Positions 1 through 8,094 of a stretch of DNA of 64,000 bases are shown piece by piece. The notes below the pieces were generated by a model that saw only the letters and a program-made list of their open reading frames with translations, had not been told where the DNA came from and searched no databases. The translations under genes and the position numbers were made by a program. Within the stretch, counting starts at the first letter, position 1; each line of letters opens with the position of its first letter. Origin of the DNA: Halococcus hamelinensis 100A6 (GTDB taxonomy: Archaea > Halobacteriota > Halobacteria > Halobacteriales > Halococcaceae); NCBI RefSeq assembly GCF_000336675.1, contig NZ_AOMB01000003.1:1-64000 (forward strand), written 5' to 3'.

Positions 1-24
1 CTCAGAGATGTGTATAAGAGACAG
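1..24. other. Sequencing adapter remnant (Tn5/Nextera mosaic end)
   Basis: Bases 6-24 read AGATGTGTATAAGAGACAG, the 19-base Tn5 mosaic end used in Nextera libraries. The five bases before it (CTCAG) are close to the end of the Nextera read-2 adapter (CTCGG). This is library sequence, not genome. It marks the window start as a contig end, and the permease gene that runs into it is cut artificially. Confidence 0.95.
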
Positions 25-821
25 AGATAGACCAGCCCGATCAGGAGCATATACGCGGCAGCGGTCGCCATCGCGAGGTTGTTCGAGGCATTGATGATCT
101 CATACCCCGCACCTGGCGCGCCGAACAATTCGGCGGCGACCACGATCATCCAGCATCGTCCGACGCTCGTCCGAAATCCGGTGAGTATCTGGGGCGCAGC
201 ACTCGGCAGCACGATTCCCCGGATCATCCCCAGATTACTGTTCACACCGAGACTCGCCGCGACTTCCCGGAGCGCCGTCGGCGCGCTCTCGACCCCGCTG
301 TAGGCCGCATAGAAGTTGATCCAGAACGCCCCGATGGCGACGATGAACGCGGCCCCCGTGTGGCCGATACCGAACCAAATGATCGCGAACGCGATCCACG
401 CCAGCGGCGGGATCGGGCGCAAAACACGCACGACGGGGCGCAGCACGTCGTCGAGCCGGCTGCTCCATCCGAGCGCGAGCCCGAATCCGATCCCGAGCAC
501 CGCCCCGACCGCGAGGCCGGGGACGTAATGCAGCAGGCTCTGGAGGAGTTTGACGAGCATCCGCGAGAACTCCACATCGGTGCCGACGACCGGGAGCGTG
601 AACGACATCGTGGTGGTGAGCTGATCCACGAACGCACCGAGAACCGCGGGTGGGCTCGGGAGCAGATACGACGTGTCGAGGCTTAACGAACCCGCCCACC
701 ACACGGCGACGAACCCGACGAGACCGGCTATCCCACGGCCCACACGGCGGGGATCCCAGCCGGCGGCGTGGTCACGCTCGGTGGTTACCTGCTCGGTTTC
801 GTTGTCGAGACCGATACTCAT
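25..821 (-). CDS. ABC transporter permease, NitT/TauT (SsuC/TauC) type, 3' end missing
   Basis: Membrane subunit of an ABC importer of the nitrate/sulfonate/taurine class. Reading from ATG at 821 gives about 265 residues: a cytoplasmic N-terminus (MSIGLDNETEQ), a first membrane helix near residues 28-45, then the binding-protein-dependent permease domain with several helices and an EAA-like loop (ALREVAASLG) near residue 190, the contact for the ATPase. The start overlaps the stop of the receptor gene (ATGA), so the two are translated together. The C-terminus and probably an ATPase gene lie beyond the adapter-marked contig end. Substrate cannot be read from the sequence; the neighbouring NikR hints at metal control. 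Confidence 0.85.
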
Positions 822-1936
822 CGTGTGGTTGTCGACCCCTCCGCCACCGATTCGTAGATGCTCGTATCGAACAGCCGTGACGGCGAGACGACCGAATCGG
901 TGTTTCCGACCTCGGAGACGAATTCGGCCATCGTCGCCGCTTGGTCGGTCACCTCGTTCGGATCCGAGAGGAAGTCCGAAGCCTGCGAATCGATAGCACG
1001 ACGAGCGAGGTCGCTACTCACGCCCGACCCGATGACCGCCGCCGCGTCGTCGGCCGCCGCCTGCGGCTGGTTCCGAGCGAACTCCGTGGCTCTGATATGC
1101 TGGGTTACGAGTGACCGAGCGGTCCCGCTGGAAACGCGGTCGCTGACGAACATCACGGTGACCGGATGACCGGGGAAGATGTCGCCCGACCACGCCGCCT
1201 CCTCGAACCCGGATTCGTTCGCGATCACCGTTGCGAACGGTTCCTGTATCATCGTCGCGTCGATGTCCCCGGACTGGATCGCTTGGGGGGCTCTCGCCGG
1301 TGGGATCTGTACCTTCTCGACGACCGACCCGAGGTCGCCGAGACCGAGGTCCTCCTGTATCCAGTAGCGAGTGATAACGTCGGGAACGCTCCCATCGGGT
1401 GGCACGCCGAAGCGTACCTGCCGACCGTTTTGCTCCCGAAAGGCGGCGAACGCGTCCGCACCGTCGTTCGCGTACGACGAAGCGAACGCTTCGGTCGCCA
1501 TCACTCGAAACCCGTTCCGACTGTTCGGAACGAGGACGTTCGCGTTCACCCCTCGGTCGGTGAGGACCATCGTGGGCGAGATACCGAACATCGCGACGTC
1601 GACGTCGCCGCTCGCGAAGGCCTTCACGACGCTCGGGCCGTCGGAGAACTGCCTGACGTTTACGTCGTTCGGGAGTTCGTCGTAGTAGCCCTCCTCTTGC
1701 ATGACGAAGTGTTGCATGTTCGGATAGATGGGGACGAACGCGATCGTGAGCGCACCCGCGCTGCTCGCTCCGTTGCCAGCCGTCCCATTGCTGCTTCTGC
1801 TGTTGTTACTGTCACCAGTTCCGCTATCGTTACTTCCGCTCTGTCCGCCACCGATGCAGCCAGCCAGTCCCAGCCCTGCGAGAAGGCCAGTGCTACCGGT
1901 AGTGAGGAGCTGTCGACGGGTTGGGCTACTGCGCAT
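818..1936 (-). CDS. NitT/TauT-type ABC transporter substrate-binding lipoprotein
   Basis: Extracellular receptor that delivers a small ligand to the downstream permease. The ATG at 1936 is preferred over the TTG at 1957 because it places a twin-arginine signal (SPTRRQLL) at the N-terminus, followed by a hydrophobic stretch and a lipobox (LGLAGC). This is typical of Tat-exported, lipid-anchored haloarchaeal binding proteins. A Ser/Asn/Gly linker follows. The mature part looks like the NMT1/THI5, SsuA/TauA fold, with a segment on ligand-dependent specificity near DGPSVVKAFASGDVDVAMFG. It lies 112 nt downstream of NikR on the same strand and overlaps the permease by 4 nt. The true ligand is unknown. 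Confidence 0.85.
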   Translation of the reverse strand: MRSSPTRRQLLTTGSTGLLAGLGLAGCIGGGQSGSNDSGTGDSNNSRSSNGTAGNGASSAGALTIAFVPIYPNMQHFVMQEEGYYDELPNDVNVRQFSDGPSVVKAFASGDVDVAMFGISPTMVLTDRGVNANVLVPNSRNGFRVMATEAFASSYANDGADAFAAFREQNGRQVRFGVPPDGSVPDVITRYWIQEDLGLGDLGSVVEKVQIPPARAPQAIQSGDIDATMIQEPFATVIANESGFEEAAWSGDIFPGHPVTVMFVSDRVSSGTARSLVTQHIRATEFARNQPQAAADDAAAVIGSGVSSDLARRAIDSQASDFLSDPNEVTDQAATMAEFVSEVGNTDSVVSPSRLFDTSIYESVAEGSTTTR

Positions 1937-2048
1937 TCGATAGCAATTCTGTACCAAGTGTTAATAAGAATTGTGACTTGACAACCTATAGTTGATAAAA
2001 TGGCCGATGACGAGGTGATTCGTCGAGAAGTACACTAGGCTAAGGGAG

Positions 2049-2456
2049 TCAGAGTTCATCCACGGGTGTCAGAGAGTGGTTGACCGCGATCGGGGCCTTC
2101 ATCGAACGTACGGCTTCAATAAAGGTCGAAAGATCTTCGAGTTCACCCTCGAGGACGAATAGCTCTATACACTGCCGATTTCTGGTGTGATTGTGTACGT
2201 TCGCTACAACGAGGTCATCGTGTTCATGACGAAGGTCTATTAGTCGCTCTTCGACGTTCGTTCCCTCGTAGCTGAAGGTAACAGTGACGATTCCAACGAG
2301 CGCACGATCTTCGAGAGAGACCTCTTCTATCTGTTCGATGAAAGAGCGGATGGCCTCTCGAATCATGATGCTCCGTCCAGGGTAGCCATGTTCAGCCGCG
2401 AACCCGTCGAGTCGATCGATGAGCTCGTCGGACATCGAGAAGCTAACAGTGACCAT
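2049..2456 (-). CDS. nikR: Nickel-responsive regulator NikR (ribbon-helix-helix, ACT-like domain)
   Basis: Metal-dependent DNA-binding repressor of 135 residues, the usual NikR length. An N-terminal ribbon-helix-helix (VTVSFSMSDELIDRLDGFA) precedes a regulatory ACT-like domain. All four residues that bind high-affinity nickel in E. coli NikR have counterparts: the first His of RHEHDD (H76), the two His of VHNH (H87, H89) and the Cys six residues later in TRNRQC (C95). In the family, nickel binding drives operator binding and shuts off nickel uptake. It is the first gene of a same-strand run with the ABC receptor and permease, which suggests autoregulation and control of that transporter (inference). 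Confidence 0.92.
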   Translation of the reverse strand: MVTVSFSMSDELIDRLDGFAAEHGYPGRSIMIREAIRSFIEQIEEVSLEDRALVGIVTVTFSYEGTNVEERLIDLRHEHDDLVVANVHNHTRNRQCIELFVLEGELEDLSTFIEAVRSMKAPIAVNHSLTPVDEL

Positions 2457-3031
2457 GTAATAACTGAGTTTGCTTCGATATTAGTAGTTATTGTTTGTTC
2501 TGCCGATTTTGATAACCCTGTATTGATGGTTTGAACATCTTGCAACGAATCGACACTTGCATTTCTCGGTAATTTATCTTGTTTAACAGAAGCAAGAATA
2601 GTGGACCAAAGCCAGTATTTCTCGTGGGCGGACGCGTGATTTCACGATAGCCAATCTCGTTGCTCTGAGAGCGCGTAACGTTCCCATTATGTGTCTCTCC
2701 TTCCCTCTGCCGTTACTCTAAAAGATGGACTTGTAAGCAGATAGGTGGTTTGTAGGAATCCACCCTCCGAACCTCTGCTGCTTCCCAGCGGCCGAACTTC
2801 TATATCACAGCATGTGGTTTATGAGTGTCACTTCAGACGCTATAGAGCCCTAGGATGCAGAGATCGGCGGAATTAGGCTCATGTCGTGTTACTCGTGCTT
2901 AATCGAATAAGGACCAGTAAACTTACCCACCACCCCGCCCTCTGCCACAGCCAACACGATGCAGCAACTCAGAACCCGGGTTACGCAGCCTGAGAACCAT
3001 ACTGGGGCCAGTGAACGGAGAGGTGCATAGC
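2457..3031. other. Intergenic region between nikR and integrase
   Basis: About 570 bases without a convincing coding frame. It separates nikR from the integrase gene and is the natural place for an attachment site or the regulatory region of either gene. I looked for a tRNA end or T-loop sequence here and saw none. No long palindrome was recognised. Confidence 0.5.
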
Positions 3032-4180
3032 ATGGTTCGCATTGATGCGGTCACCGAGGACTTCCTGACTGACAAAGGGAAAGGACAGGGTGGGAAGAGC
3101 GGGAACTATCGGAGCGACGCTAACAGGGAGCTCGATCGCTTCGTCGAGTTCCTCGCTCAACACGAGGATGCCGTGACCACGTTTGAAGAATTAGAGTCAG
3201 GCCATCTCCGTGAGTACGCTCGACATCTCACCCGTCAGGGCTGGGCAACAGGCACAGTCCGGACCTACTATGCCTACGTCTCCGCCTTCTGTGGCTGGGC
3301 CGTTCGTGAAGGTCATCTCGCTGAGAACGTCGCTCAGCGGCGCAACGCTACCGAACCTATCCCTGACGACGGCGGGCACAAGAGCGGTGACCAGCAAGCC
3401 TGGTCCGCTGACGATCGCCAACAGCTCACCTCTTACGTCGACGAGCAAGCACACGAAGCTATCGACAACGTCAGTGAGGACCGAGAGGCCGCGATCAAGG
3501 CGTGTCGCGACCGGGCTCTCGTCTACCTCCTCTCGTACTCTGGGGTTCGGGGCGCGGAAATCCTCCGTGACAAGAGTGATGAGCGTCGTCAGGGACTTCG
3601 ATGGGAGGACGTCAATCTCGCGGATCGCTACGTAACCCTATTCGCGAAGAAGCAACGGCTTGACGACCGGGGCCTCCCCGGACCGGTGATCTATCCGTTC
3701 GAGGCCTATCAGCGCGTTCTCGACGCTCCTAGTCCGAATTGGCCAGTCTTCCCCTCTTTCCACCGACCGACGCTCTCACAGCTGATTACGGAGACACTCA
3801 CCGGCCGTGGCTATAGTGAGACGGAAATCGAGGAGACCAAAGAGGATCAGTCCCTCATCGAAACCTGTGTCGAGGTCGATGTCGCGCCACCATCGATTAC
3901 GACCGACGCTGGACGGCATGTTCTCAAACGACTCTGTGAGCAGGCAGGTATCGAGCTCGACGATGACGACGAATATCTGATGCCACACGGTGCCCGCCGT
4001 GGGGCTGGTGAAGTTCTCGTCCGCACTTCAGGCCACGCGGCTGCAGCCCGAGCACTCGATAACTCTGAGGAAGTCGTTCGCGAACACTACTCACACATCG
4101 AAGCTGGAGATCTTGCCGACCAGATGACCGACGCCTTCGAAGAAGCCGATCAAATTTCGGACTCAGTGCAGAACGAGTGA
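3032..4180 (+). CDS. Tyrosine recombinase / phage-type integrase
   Basis: Site-specific recombinase of 382 residues if the ATG at 3032 (MVRIDAVTEDF) is used rather than the GTG at 3011. The N-terminal half is a SAM-like core-binding domain (helical, GTVRTYYAYVSAFCGWAV). The catalytic half contains a first Arg in SGVRGAEIL, the HGARRGAG box (His-x-x-Arg), a Gly-His in TSGHAAAARAL, and the nucleophile Tyr in VREHYSHI. The order matches haloarchaeal plasmid and provirus integrases. Its 3' end overlaps the convergent small gene by 31 nt. It probably mobilises or mobilised part of the following island; no attachment site was identified. Confidence 0.9.
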   Translation: MVRIDAVTEDFLTDKGKGQGGKSGNYRSDANRELDRFVEFLAQHEDAVTTFEELESGHLREYARHLTRQGWATGTVRTYYAYVSAFCGWAVREGHLAENVAQRRNATEPIPDDGGHKSGDQQAWSADDRQQLTSYVDEQAHEAIDNVSEDREAAIKACRDRALVYLLSYSGVRGAEILRDKSDERRQGLRWEDVNLADRYVTLFAKKQRLDDRGLPGPVIYPFEAYQRVLDAPSPNWPVFPSFHRPTLSQLITETLTGRGYSETEIEETKEDQSLIETCVEVDVAPPSITTDAGRHVLKRLCEQAGIELDDDDEYLMPHGARRGAGEVLVRTSGHAAAARALDNSEEVVREHYSHIEAGDLADQMTDAFEEADQISDSVQNE

Positions 4181-4488
4181 ATCTCCACCTGCTCGTAGTC
4201 CGGGTCTTTGAAGTAGTTCTGATGCTCGTGCATCTGCGTTATCACAACGAGCGCGTCGTCGGTGACCGCGAAGGCGATGATGATTGTCTCGACTTGATGG
4301 CCCGTTCCTTTCTTCGTCCTGAGGAGGTACTCGTTTGTCCCCTTTCGGTGGAGTAAGTGCAGTCCATGAGTGCTCATGTCGCCGACGATCTCCCTGAGAC
4401 GCCACGGCTGGTACATCCGATAGCCTTTATATCGGGCTGTATCGGTCACTACCACCTTACGATCCGCCTGATTCGGTTCGAGTGTCAT
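4150..4488 (-). CDS. Small hypothetical protein, possible toxin of a toxin-antitoxin pair
   Basis: A 112-residue basic protein containing RYKGYRMYQPWRLREIVGDM, a central LLRTKKGTGHQVETIIIAFAV strand pattern and a His-containing tail (ITQMHEHQNYF). I do not recognise the family with certainty; the size and alternating strand pattern recall small DUF4258- or RelE-like toxins. It lies 34 nt downstream of a second small gene on the same strand, the usual two-gene arrangement of toxin-antitoxin loci, beside an integrase. The toxin role is inference from context. Its 3' end overlaps the convergent integrase gene. Confidence 0.6.
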   Translation of the reverse strand: MTLEPNQADRKVVVTDTARYKGYRMYQPWRLREIVGDMSTHGLHLLHRKGTNEYLLRTKKGTGHQVETIIIAFAVTDDALVVITQMHEHQNYFKDPDYEQVEIHSFCTESEI

Positions 4489-4522
4489 CGAATCCTACAG
4501 AAGCTTGGTAGGCCAGTCGATA

Positions 4523-4720
4523 TTAGCCATCGCACACCACCTCACGAAGCTCGGCAAGTAGATCGGGGTGGTGCTCTTCGAGCAGCGCTACGTCCTTCGT
4601 GAGTTCTTCGTTCACGCGTCGCCGCGCCCGTGAGACGGCCTCGTACTTCCGCTTATCAGACTGCTCGCCAGCTATTTGCTCGCGTTCTGTCTCAGTTAAG
4701 AGCGCACGGGTTCGGGCCAT
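4523..4720 (-). CDS. Small conserved haloarchaeal helical protein, possible antitoxin partner
   Basis: Sixty-five residues from the internal ATG at 4720 (MARTRALLTETEREQIAGE). It is rich in Arg and Glu and predicted fully helical, ending in LLAELREVVCDG. Proteins starting MARTRALLTxxEREQI are common on haloarchaeal chromosomes and plasmids, often beside small toxin-like genes and integrases; the function is not established. An alternative upstream ATG at 4744 adds eight residues. It is the first gene of the two-gene unit with the 112-residue protein. The antitoxin label is inference. Confidence 0.65.
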   Translation of the reverse strand: MARTRALLTETEREQIAGEQSDKRKYEAVSRARRRVNEELTKDVALLEEHHPDLLAELREVVCDG

Positions 4721-4916
4721 ACTGTACCGAGTATCTACAGCCATTGTAGGATTTGCTAAGACTGCCAGCGCCTAATGAATTGGTGTATTGCACAATGTTG
4801 TCGCAATTGCCAACCTGTAAGTGGTTGTAGCATATACTAACCACTACAGCCCGAGACCGTCTGAGAAACGACGGCCCCGCGCGCCAACGCGGGACCACGG
4901 GTTGCCTATCAACCCC

Positions 4917-5083
4917 ATGCAACACCACGACCTCGTGGCTCTTGAAGACCGCGAACTGACGGACGCATCGTCTGTGACTTTATCAAGGGAGAGCGTCGCC
5001 TTGAAGGCAATATCGAGGCGGCTCGTGGCTGAACACCTGCGCACCTGCTCTCCGAAGGGTACATCACCCCGCGCCCGGAGTGA
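4917..5083 (+). pseudogene. Decayed gene remnant upstream of the methyltransferase
   Basis: The sequence just before the methyltransferase carries coding-like fragments in more than one frame. From the ATG at 4917 the frame reads MQHHDLVALEDRELTD. A second frame then reads GRIVCDFIKGERRLEGNIEA, meets TGA, and continues as HLLSEGYITPRPE to a TGA at 5081. No single open frame links them, so I read this as a small gene broken by frameshifts and an in-frame stop. The original function is not recognisable. It stops 6 nt before the methyltransferase start, so it may once have been the first gene of the restriction-modification operon. Confidence 0.4.
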
Positions 5084-5089
5084 CAACTA

Positions 5090-6079
5090 ATGACTGCGGT
5101 CGACGTGCTTAGAGAGCACATTCCGGACTCCTGTCGCGACCTCCTCGAGCTCACGGACAACGAACTCAAATCGGAGATCCCCGCGCTCGCTCGTGACCAA
5201 GGACGAATGGGCGAGGTCGAGCAGGCCGTCCGATCGCTCCCCTCCCATCACGACCTCTATCAGGGAGACTCGCGCGACCTCTCGATGATCGACGACGAAA
5301 GCGTCCAGCTCATCGCGACCAGTCCACCGTACTTCAACCTCAAGGACTACGAAAACGGCGTCGCCGATGGCCAACTCGGCGATATCAATGACTACGAGCG
5401 TTTCAATCAGATGCTCGACGGCATCTGGGAACAGTGCTATGAGAAGCTCGTTCCTGGTGGTCGGTTGTGCGTCGTCGTCGGTGACGTCCTCCGCTCTCGG
5501 AGCGAGCACGGTCGTCACCGGGTCATCCCACTCCACGCCTCGATACAGGAGCACTGCACTGCCATCGGCTACGATAACCTCGCGCCGGTCATTTGGTATA
5601 AGATCGGCAACGCCTCGCTCGAGTCGGGCGGGAACGCCCGCTTCCTCGGGAAGCCCTACGAGCCCGGTGCCGTCATCAAGAACGATATCGAGTACATTCT
5701 CCTCTTTCGCAAACCCGGCGGCTATCGCTCGCCGTCGATCGAGGAGCGCATCCTGAGCACGATCGAGGCCGACGAGCATCAGAAGATGTTCCGCCAGCTC
5801 TGGGATGACATCACGGGCAAACGTCAGGGAGAGCACCCCGCGCCGTATCCTGCGGCGCTCGCTGAGCGTCTCATTCGAATGTTCTCTTTCGCCGGCGATA
5901 CCGTGCTCGACCCGTTCGCCGGGACCGGCTCGACGGCTGTGGCGGCCTCGCGAGTCGGTCGGAATTCGGTCAGCGTCGAAATCGAACCGAAGTACATCGA
6001 GATCGCCGAGGAACGGATCCAGGGCGAGCGTGGCACACTCACGAACTACCAGAACCTTACTGTCGACGTCACCCGATAG
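5090..6079 (+). CDS. Site-specific DNA methyltransferase (beta-class, TSPPY type)
   Basis: Modification enzyme of 329 residues. The catalytic motif IV is TSPPYFNLKDY near residues 81-91; the TSPPY form is characteristic of N4-cytosine methyltransferases, though some N6-adenine enzymes share it. The AdoMet-binding motif I (DPFAGTGSTAVAA) follows near residue 270, giving the catalytic-before-binding order of the beta class. The C-terminus (VEIEPKYIEIAEERI) is the usual continuation of motif I. It heads a same-strand group with a membrane protein gene and a nuclease-like gene. It most likely protects host DNA from the nuclease at 7026. The recognition sequence cannot be predicted. Confidence 0.9.
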   Translation: MTAVDVLREHIPDSCRDLLELTDNELKSEIPALARDQGRMGEVEQAVRSLPSHHDLYQGDSRDLSMIDDESVQLIATSPPYFNLKDYENGVADGQLGDINDYERFNQMLDGIWEQCYEKLVPGGRLCVVVGDVLRSRSEHGRHRVIPLHASIQEHCTAIGYDNLAPVIWYKIGNASLESGGNARFLGKPYEPGAVIKNDIEYILLFRKPGGYRSPSIEERILSTIEADEHQKMFRQLWDDITGKRQGEHPAPYPAALAERLIRMFSFAGDTVLDPFAGTGSTAVAASRVGRNSVSVEIEPKYIEIAEERIQGERGTLTNYQNLTVDVTR

Positions 6080-6094
6080 GTCGACTATCGGTAG

Positions 6095-6928
6095 ATGATG
6101 AGACGGAACACTCTGGTGCAGATCGGTTTACTGGCGGCTGGTGTTGTGTTGGTCGGGATAATTGTCGTGACCATCTGGTTAGGATGGACAGGTCGTATTG
6201 ACAGTAGAACTGCTTCACTTGTTATCGGCGGTGTCAGCGCGTTCGCGAGCGCATCATTGGCGATTGCAACTTACACGACTGTTCTACAGAACCGCCGCAC
6301 TGTAGAGGAGCTACAAAAGGATCGAGAGAAGCCCTTAGCTCAAGATGTTCTTCGACAATTGGTTGCGCCGTTTAAGCAGCAAATAGAAGACCACATAGAC
6401 AGGATGGAGTCGGACTACCCTCCCTGGGTTCAGATCTGGAACACATATGGCGAGCAGCACGCAACCCGATTCTATCAAGAGTTGTCAACGGACAGGGCGA
6501 GCGACACAGCAGTCAGAAAGTTAAGACGGGACAATCCAGATCTCATGAAGCAAATTGACAAACACAACCAGTCGGTCCGCGATGTCGAAGAAACTATAGA
6601 AGCTCTTCTGAGCAGACTCGACGAGCGAGTGGAGGTTCTTCTAGGTGAACGAGTTGCCGACCACATGGATATAAACGACGAAGAAATTAGAGTTCTTTCG
6701 AAATGTGTTTTGCAAGGATACAGCCAAGACGCGTCGTCATTGTACGCTACTGAACTCTGGGAAGCATATAGCGGCGAACTACAGGAACTAAAGGATGAAG
6801 AAATCGTTGCGGAGTTATCAAATACCCGTTCAGATTACTATAGCGAGTGTCAGTCGATAAGAGACGCTCTTTTAGAGTACAAGATGGAGATACAACAGCA
6901 ATACGGGATCTCAGAAAGCGATCTGTAG
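6095..6928 (+). CDS. Membrane-anchored coiled-coil protein between methyltransferase and restriction genes
   Basis: A 277-residue protein of unknown family. Two N-terminal membrane helices (about residues 6-30 and 40-62, IGLLAAGVVLVGIIVVTIWLG and SLVIGGVSAFASASLAIATY) are followed by a long charged, mostly helical cytoplasmic part with heptad-like runs (NRRTVEELQKDREK; VRDVEETIEALLSRLDERVEVLL). It begins 15 nt after the methyltransferase stop. Base composition is more AT-rich than its two neighbours, which suggests a separate origin. It is not a recognised specificity subunit or control protein. It may be unrelated cargo or a membrane-linked accessory of the restriction system. Confidence 0.7.
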   Translation: MMRRNTLVQIGLLAAGVVLVGIIVVTIWLGWTGRIDSRTASLVIGGVSAFASASLAIATYTTVLQNRRTVEELQKDREKPLAQDVLRQLVAPFKQQIEDHIDRMESDYPPWVQIWNTYGEQHATRFYQELSTDRASDTAVRKLRRDNPDLMKQIDKHNQSVRDVEETIEALLSRLDERVEVLLGERVADHMDINDEEIRVLSKCVLQGYSQDASSLYATELWEAYSGELQELKDEEIVAELSNTRSDYYSECQSIRDALLEYKMEIQQQYGISESDL

Positions 6929-7025
6929 AGTATAGATTACCGTACACGGCTGACCTGTATCCACTCACTGGAGACACATCGTTTCGCACCTAGTTTTATA
7001 CCGCAGACCTTGTGACACCGAAGGG

Positions 7026-7976
7026 ATGGCGCACACGTACGGCGATGAGCGAATCGCCGAGTGGTTGCGAGAAAACGAGTACCACCCTCGATCCTCGAAA
7101 CACGGCAGCGTCAGCTGTCTCGCACTCCTTGATGACCTCCTCTATGAGAGCGATCTGTTCCGGGAAGCCGCCGAGGCCGGCGAGATCGTTTACGAAGAGG
7201 ATTACACAGTCGGCGAGGGAGAGCTCCGTTGGAACGTCGATTTAGTGCTCGGACCTCCAACTAACGAGGTCGAGACCCCTATCGAGGGCGACCGCCAGAT
7301 CGCTGAGGCCAACCCCGAAGAGATCTGGCTCGCGATCGACGCGAAGTCGGTGATGACCGAACACCAGAAAGCTCGCCGGAATCGCCAGCGCGATATCAAC
7401 GGCTTCGCGGATATCATGTACCACCACTATCCTGGAGCCGTCGCTGGTGGCGTCCTCCTCATCAATATCGCAGACCAGTTCAGAAGCCCACTTCGCGATG
7501 AGGGTGATATCACCGAGCACGACAATATCGAGCGCCTGGTCGAGGAGACCATCGAGATCTTCCGAACCATCGACCGCTCGGAGGGCGAGATCGACCCGAA
7601 CGTCGACGCCGCCGCCACAGTCGTGGTCGACCATACGAACCTCGACGATGACCATGAGACTCAGCTCGTCGAGGATCCTCCGGCACCCGGCGAGAACTCT
7701 ATCGTCAACTACCGAACGTTCCTCAGCATCATCGTCGAGACCTTCGAGGAGCGATTCCTGATCGGCGACCCACCTAATATGGCCACCCTTCGCGAGGCCG
7801 ATACCCTTCGCAACGAGCTGAACGAGCAGGTCGTTGAGCTCCTCCACTACGTCCATGAGGTCGGCGTCACAATGGAACAAGGCGAGGTAAGTGAGGACTC
7901 AATTGAAGACCTCCGTGAGACATTAGGACAGCTCGAGGACCTCGTCGACGGAGTAGAACAGCGACACGCCGAATAG
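7026..7976 (+). CDS. Restriction endonuclease-like protein (PD-(D/E)XK)
   Basis: A 316-residue protein that I read as the nuclease partner of the upstream methyltransferase. A candidate catalytic core is visible: the Asp in RWNVDLVLGPP near residue 73, then IWLAIDAKSVMTEHQKARRNR around residues 100-120, where the D-x-K triad ends a beta strand and a basic helix follows, as in type II enzymes. The rest is acidic and helical, with FRTIDRSEGEIDPNVDAAATVV and a C-terminal helical region. The start at 7026 (MAHTYGDERIAEWL) lacks a competing ATG. Assignment rests on motif and position; I cannot name the restriction family. Confidence 0.75.
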   Translation: MAHTYGDERIAEWLRENEYHPRSSKHGSVSCLALLDDLLYESDLFREAAEAGEIVYEEDYTVGEGELRWNVDLVLGPPTNEVETPIEGDRQIAEANPEEIWLAIDAKSVMTEHQKARRNRQRDINGFADIMYHHYPGAVAGGVLLINIADQFRSPLRDEGDITEHDNIERLVEETIEIFRTIDRSEGEIDPNVDAAATVVVDHTNLDDDHETQLVEDPPAPGENSIVNYRTFLSIIVETFEERFLIGDPPNMATLREADTLRNELNEQVVELLHYVHEVGVTMEQGEVSEDSIEDLRETLGQLEDLVDGVEQRHAE

Positions 7977-8094
7977 AGATGAGTTGCTTGGTTCTGATCT
8001 ACTTGAAGTAGAGAGTTCCAAGTTATGAAATAGCTCGTATGAATGCAAGTAGTAATGTTCGCGAAGACGCATACAAGCAAGGTGTGTTCGTTAG

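Noticed and set aside
1166-1981. 271-residue open frame on the plus strand opposite the ABC receptor
   Set aside because: Composition is Arg/Val-rich with no domain; it is the antisense shadow of a well supported GC-rich gene.
5087-5836. 249-residue minus-strand frame across the methyltransferase
   Set aside because: Antisense shadow of a gene with intact catalytic motifs; no domain or start context of its own.
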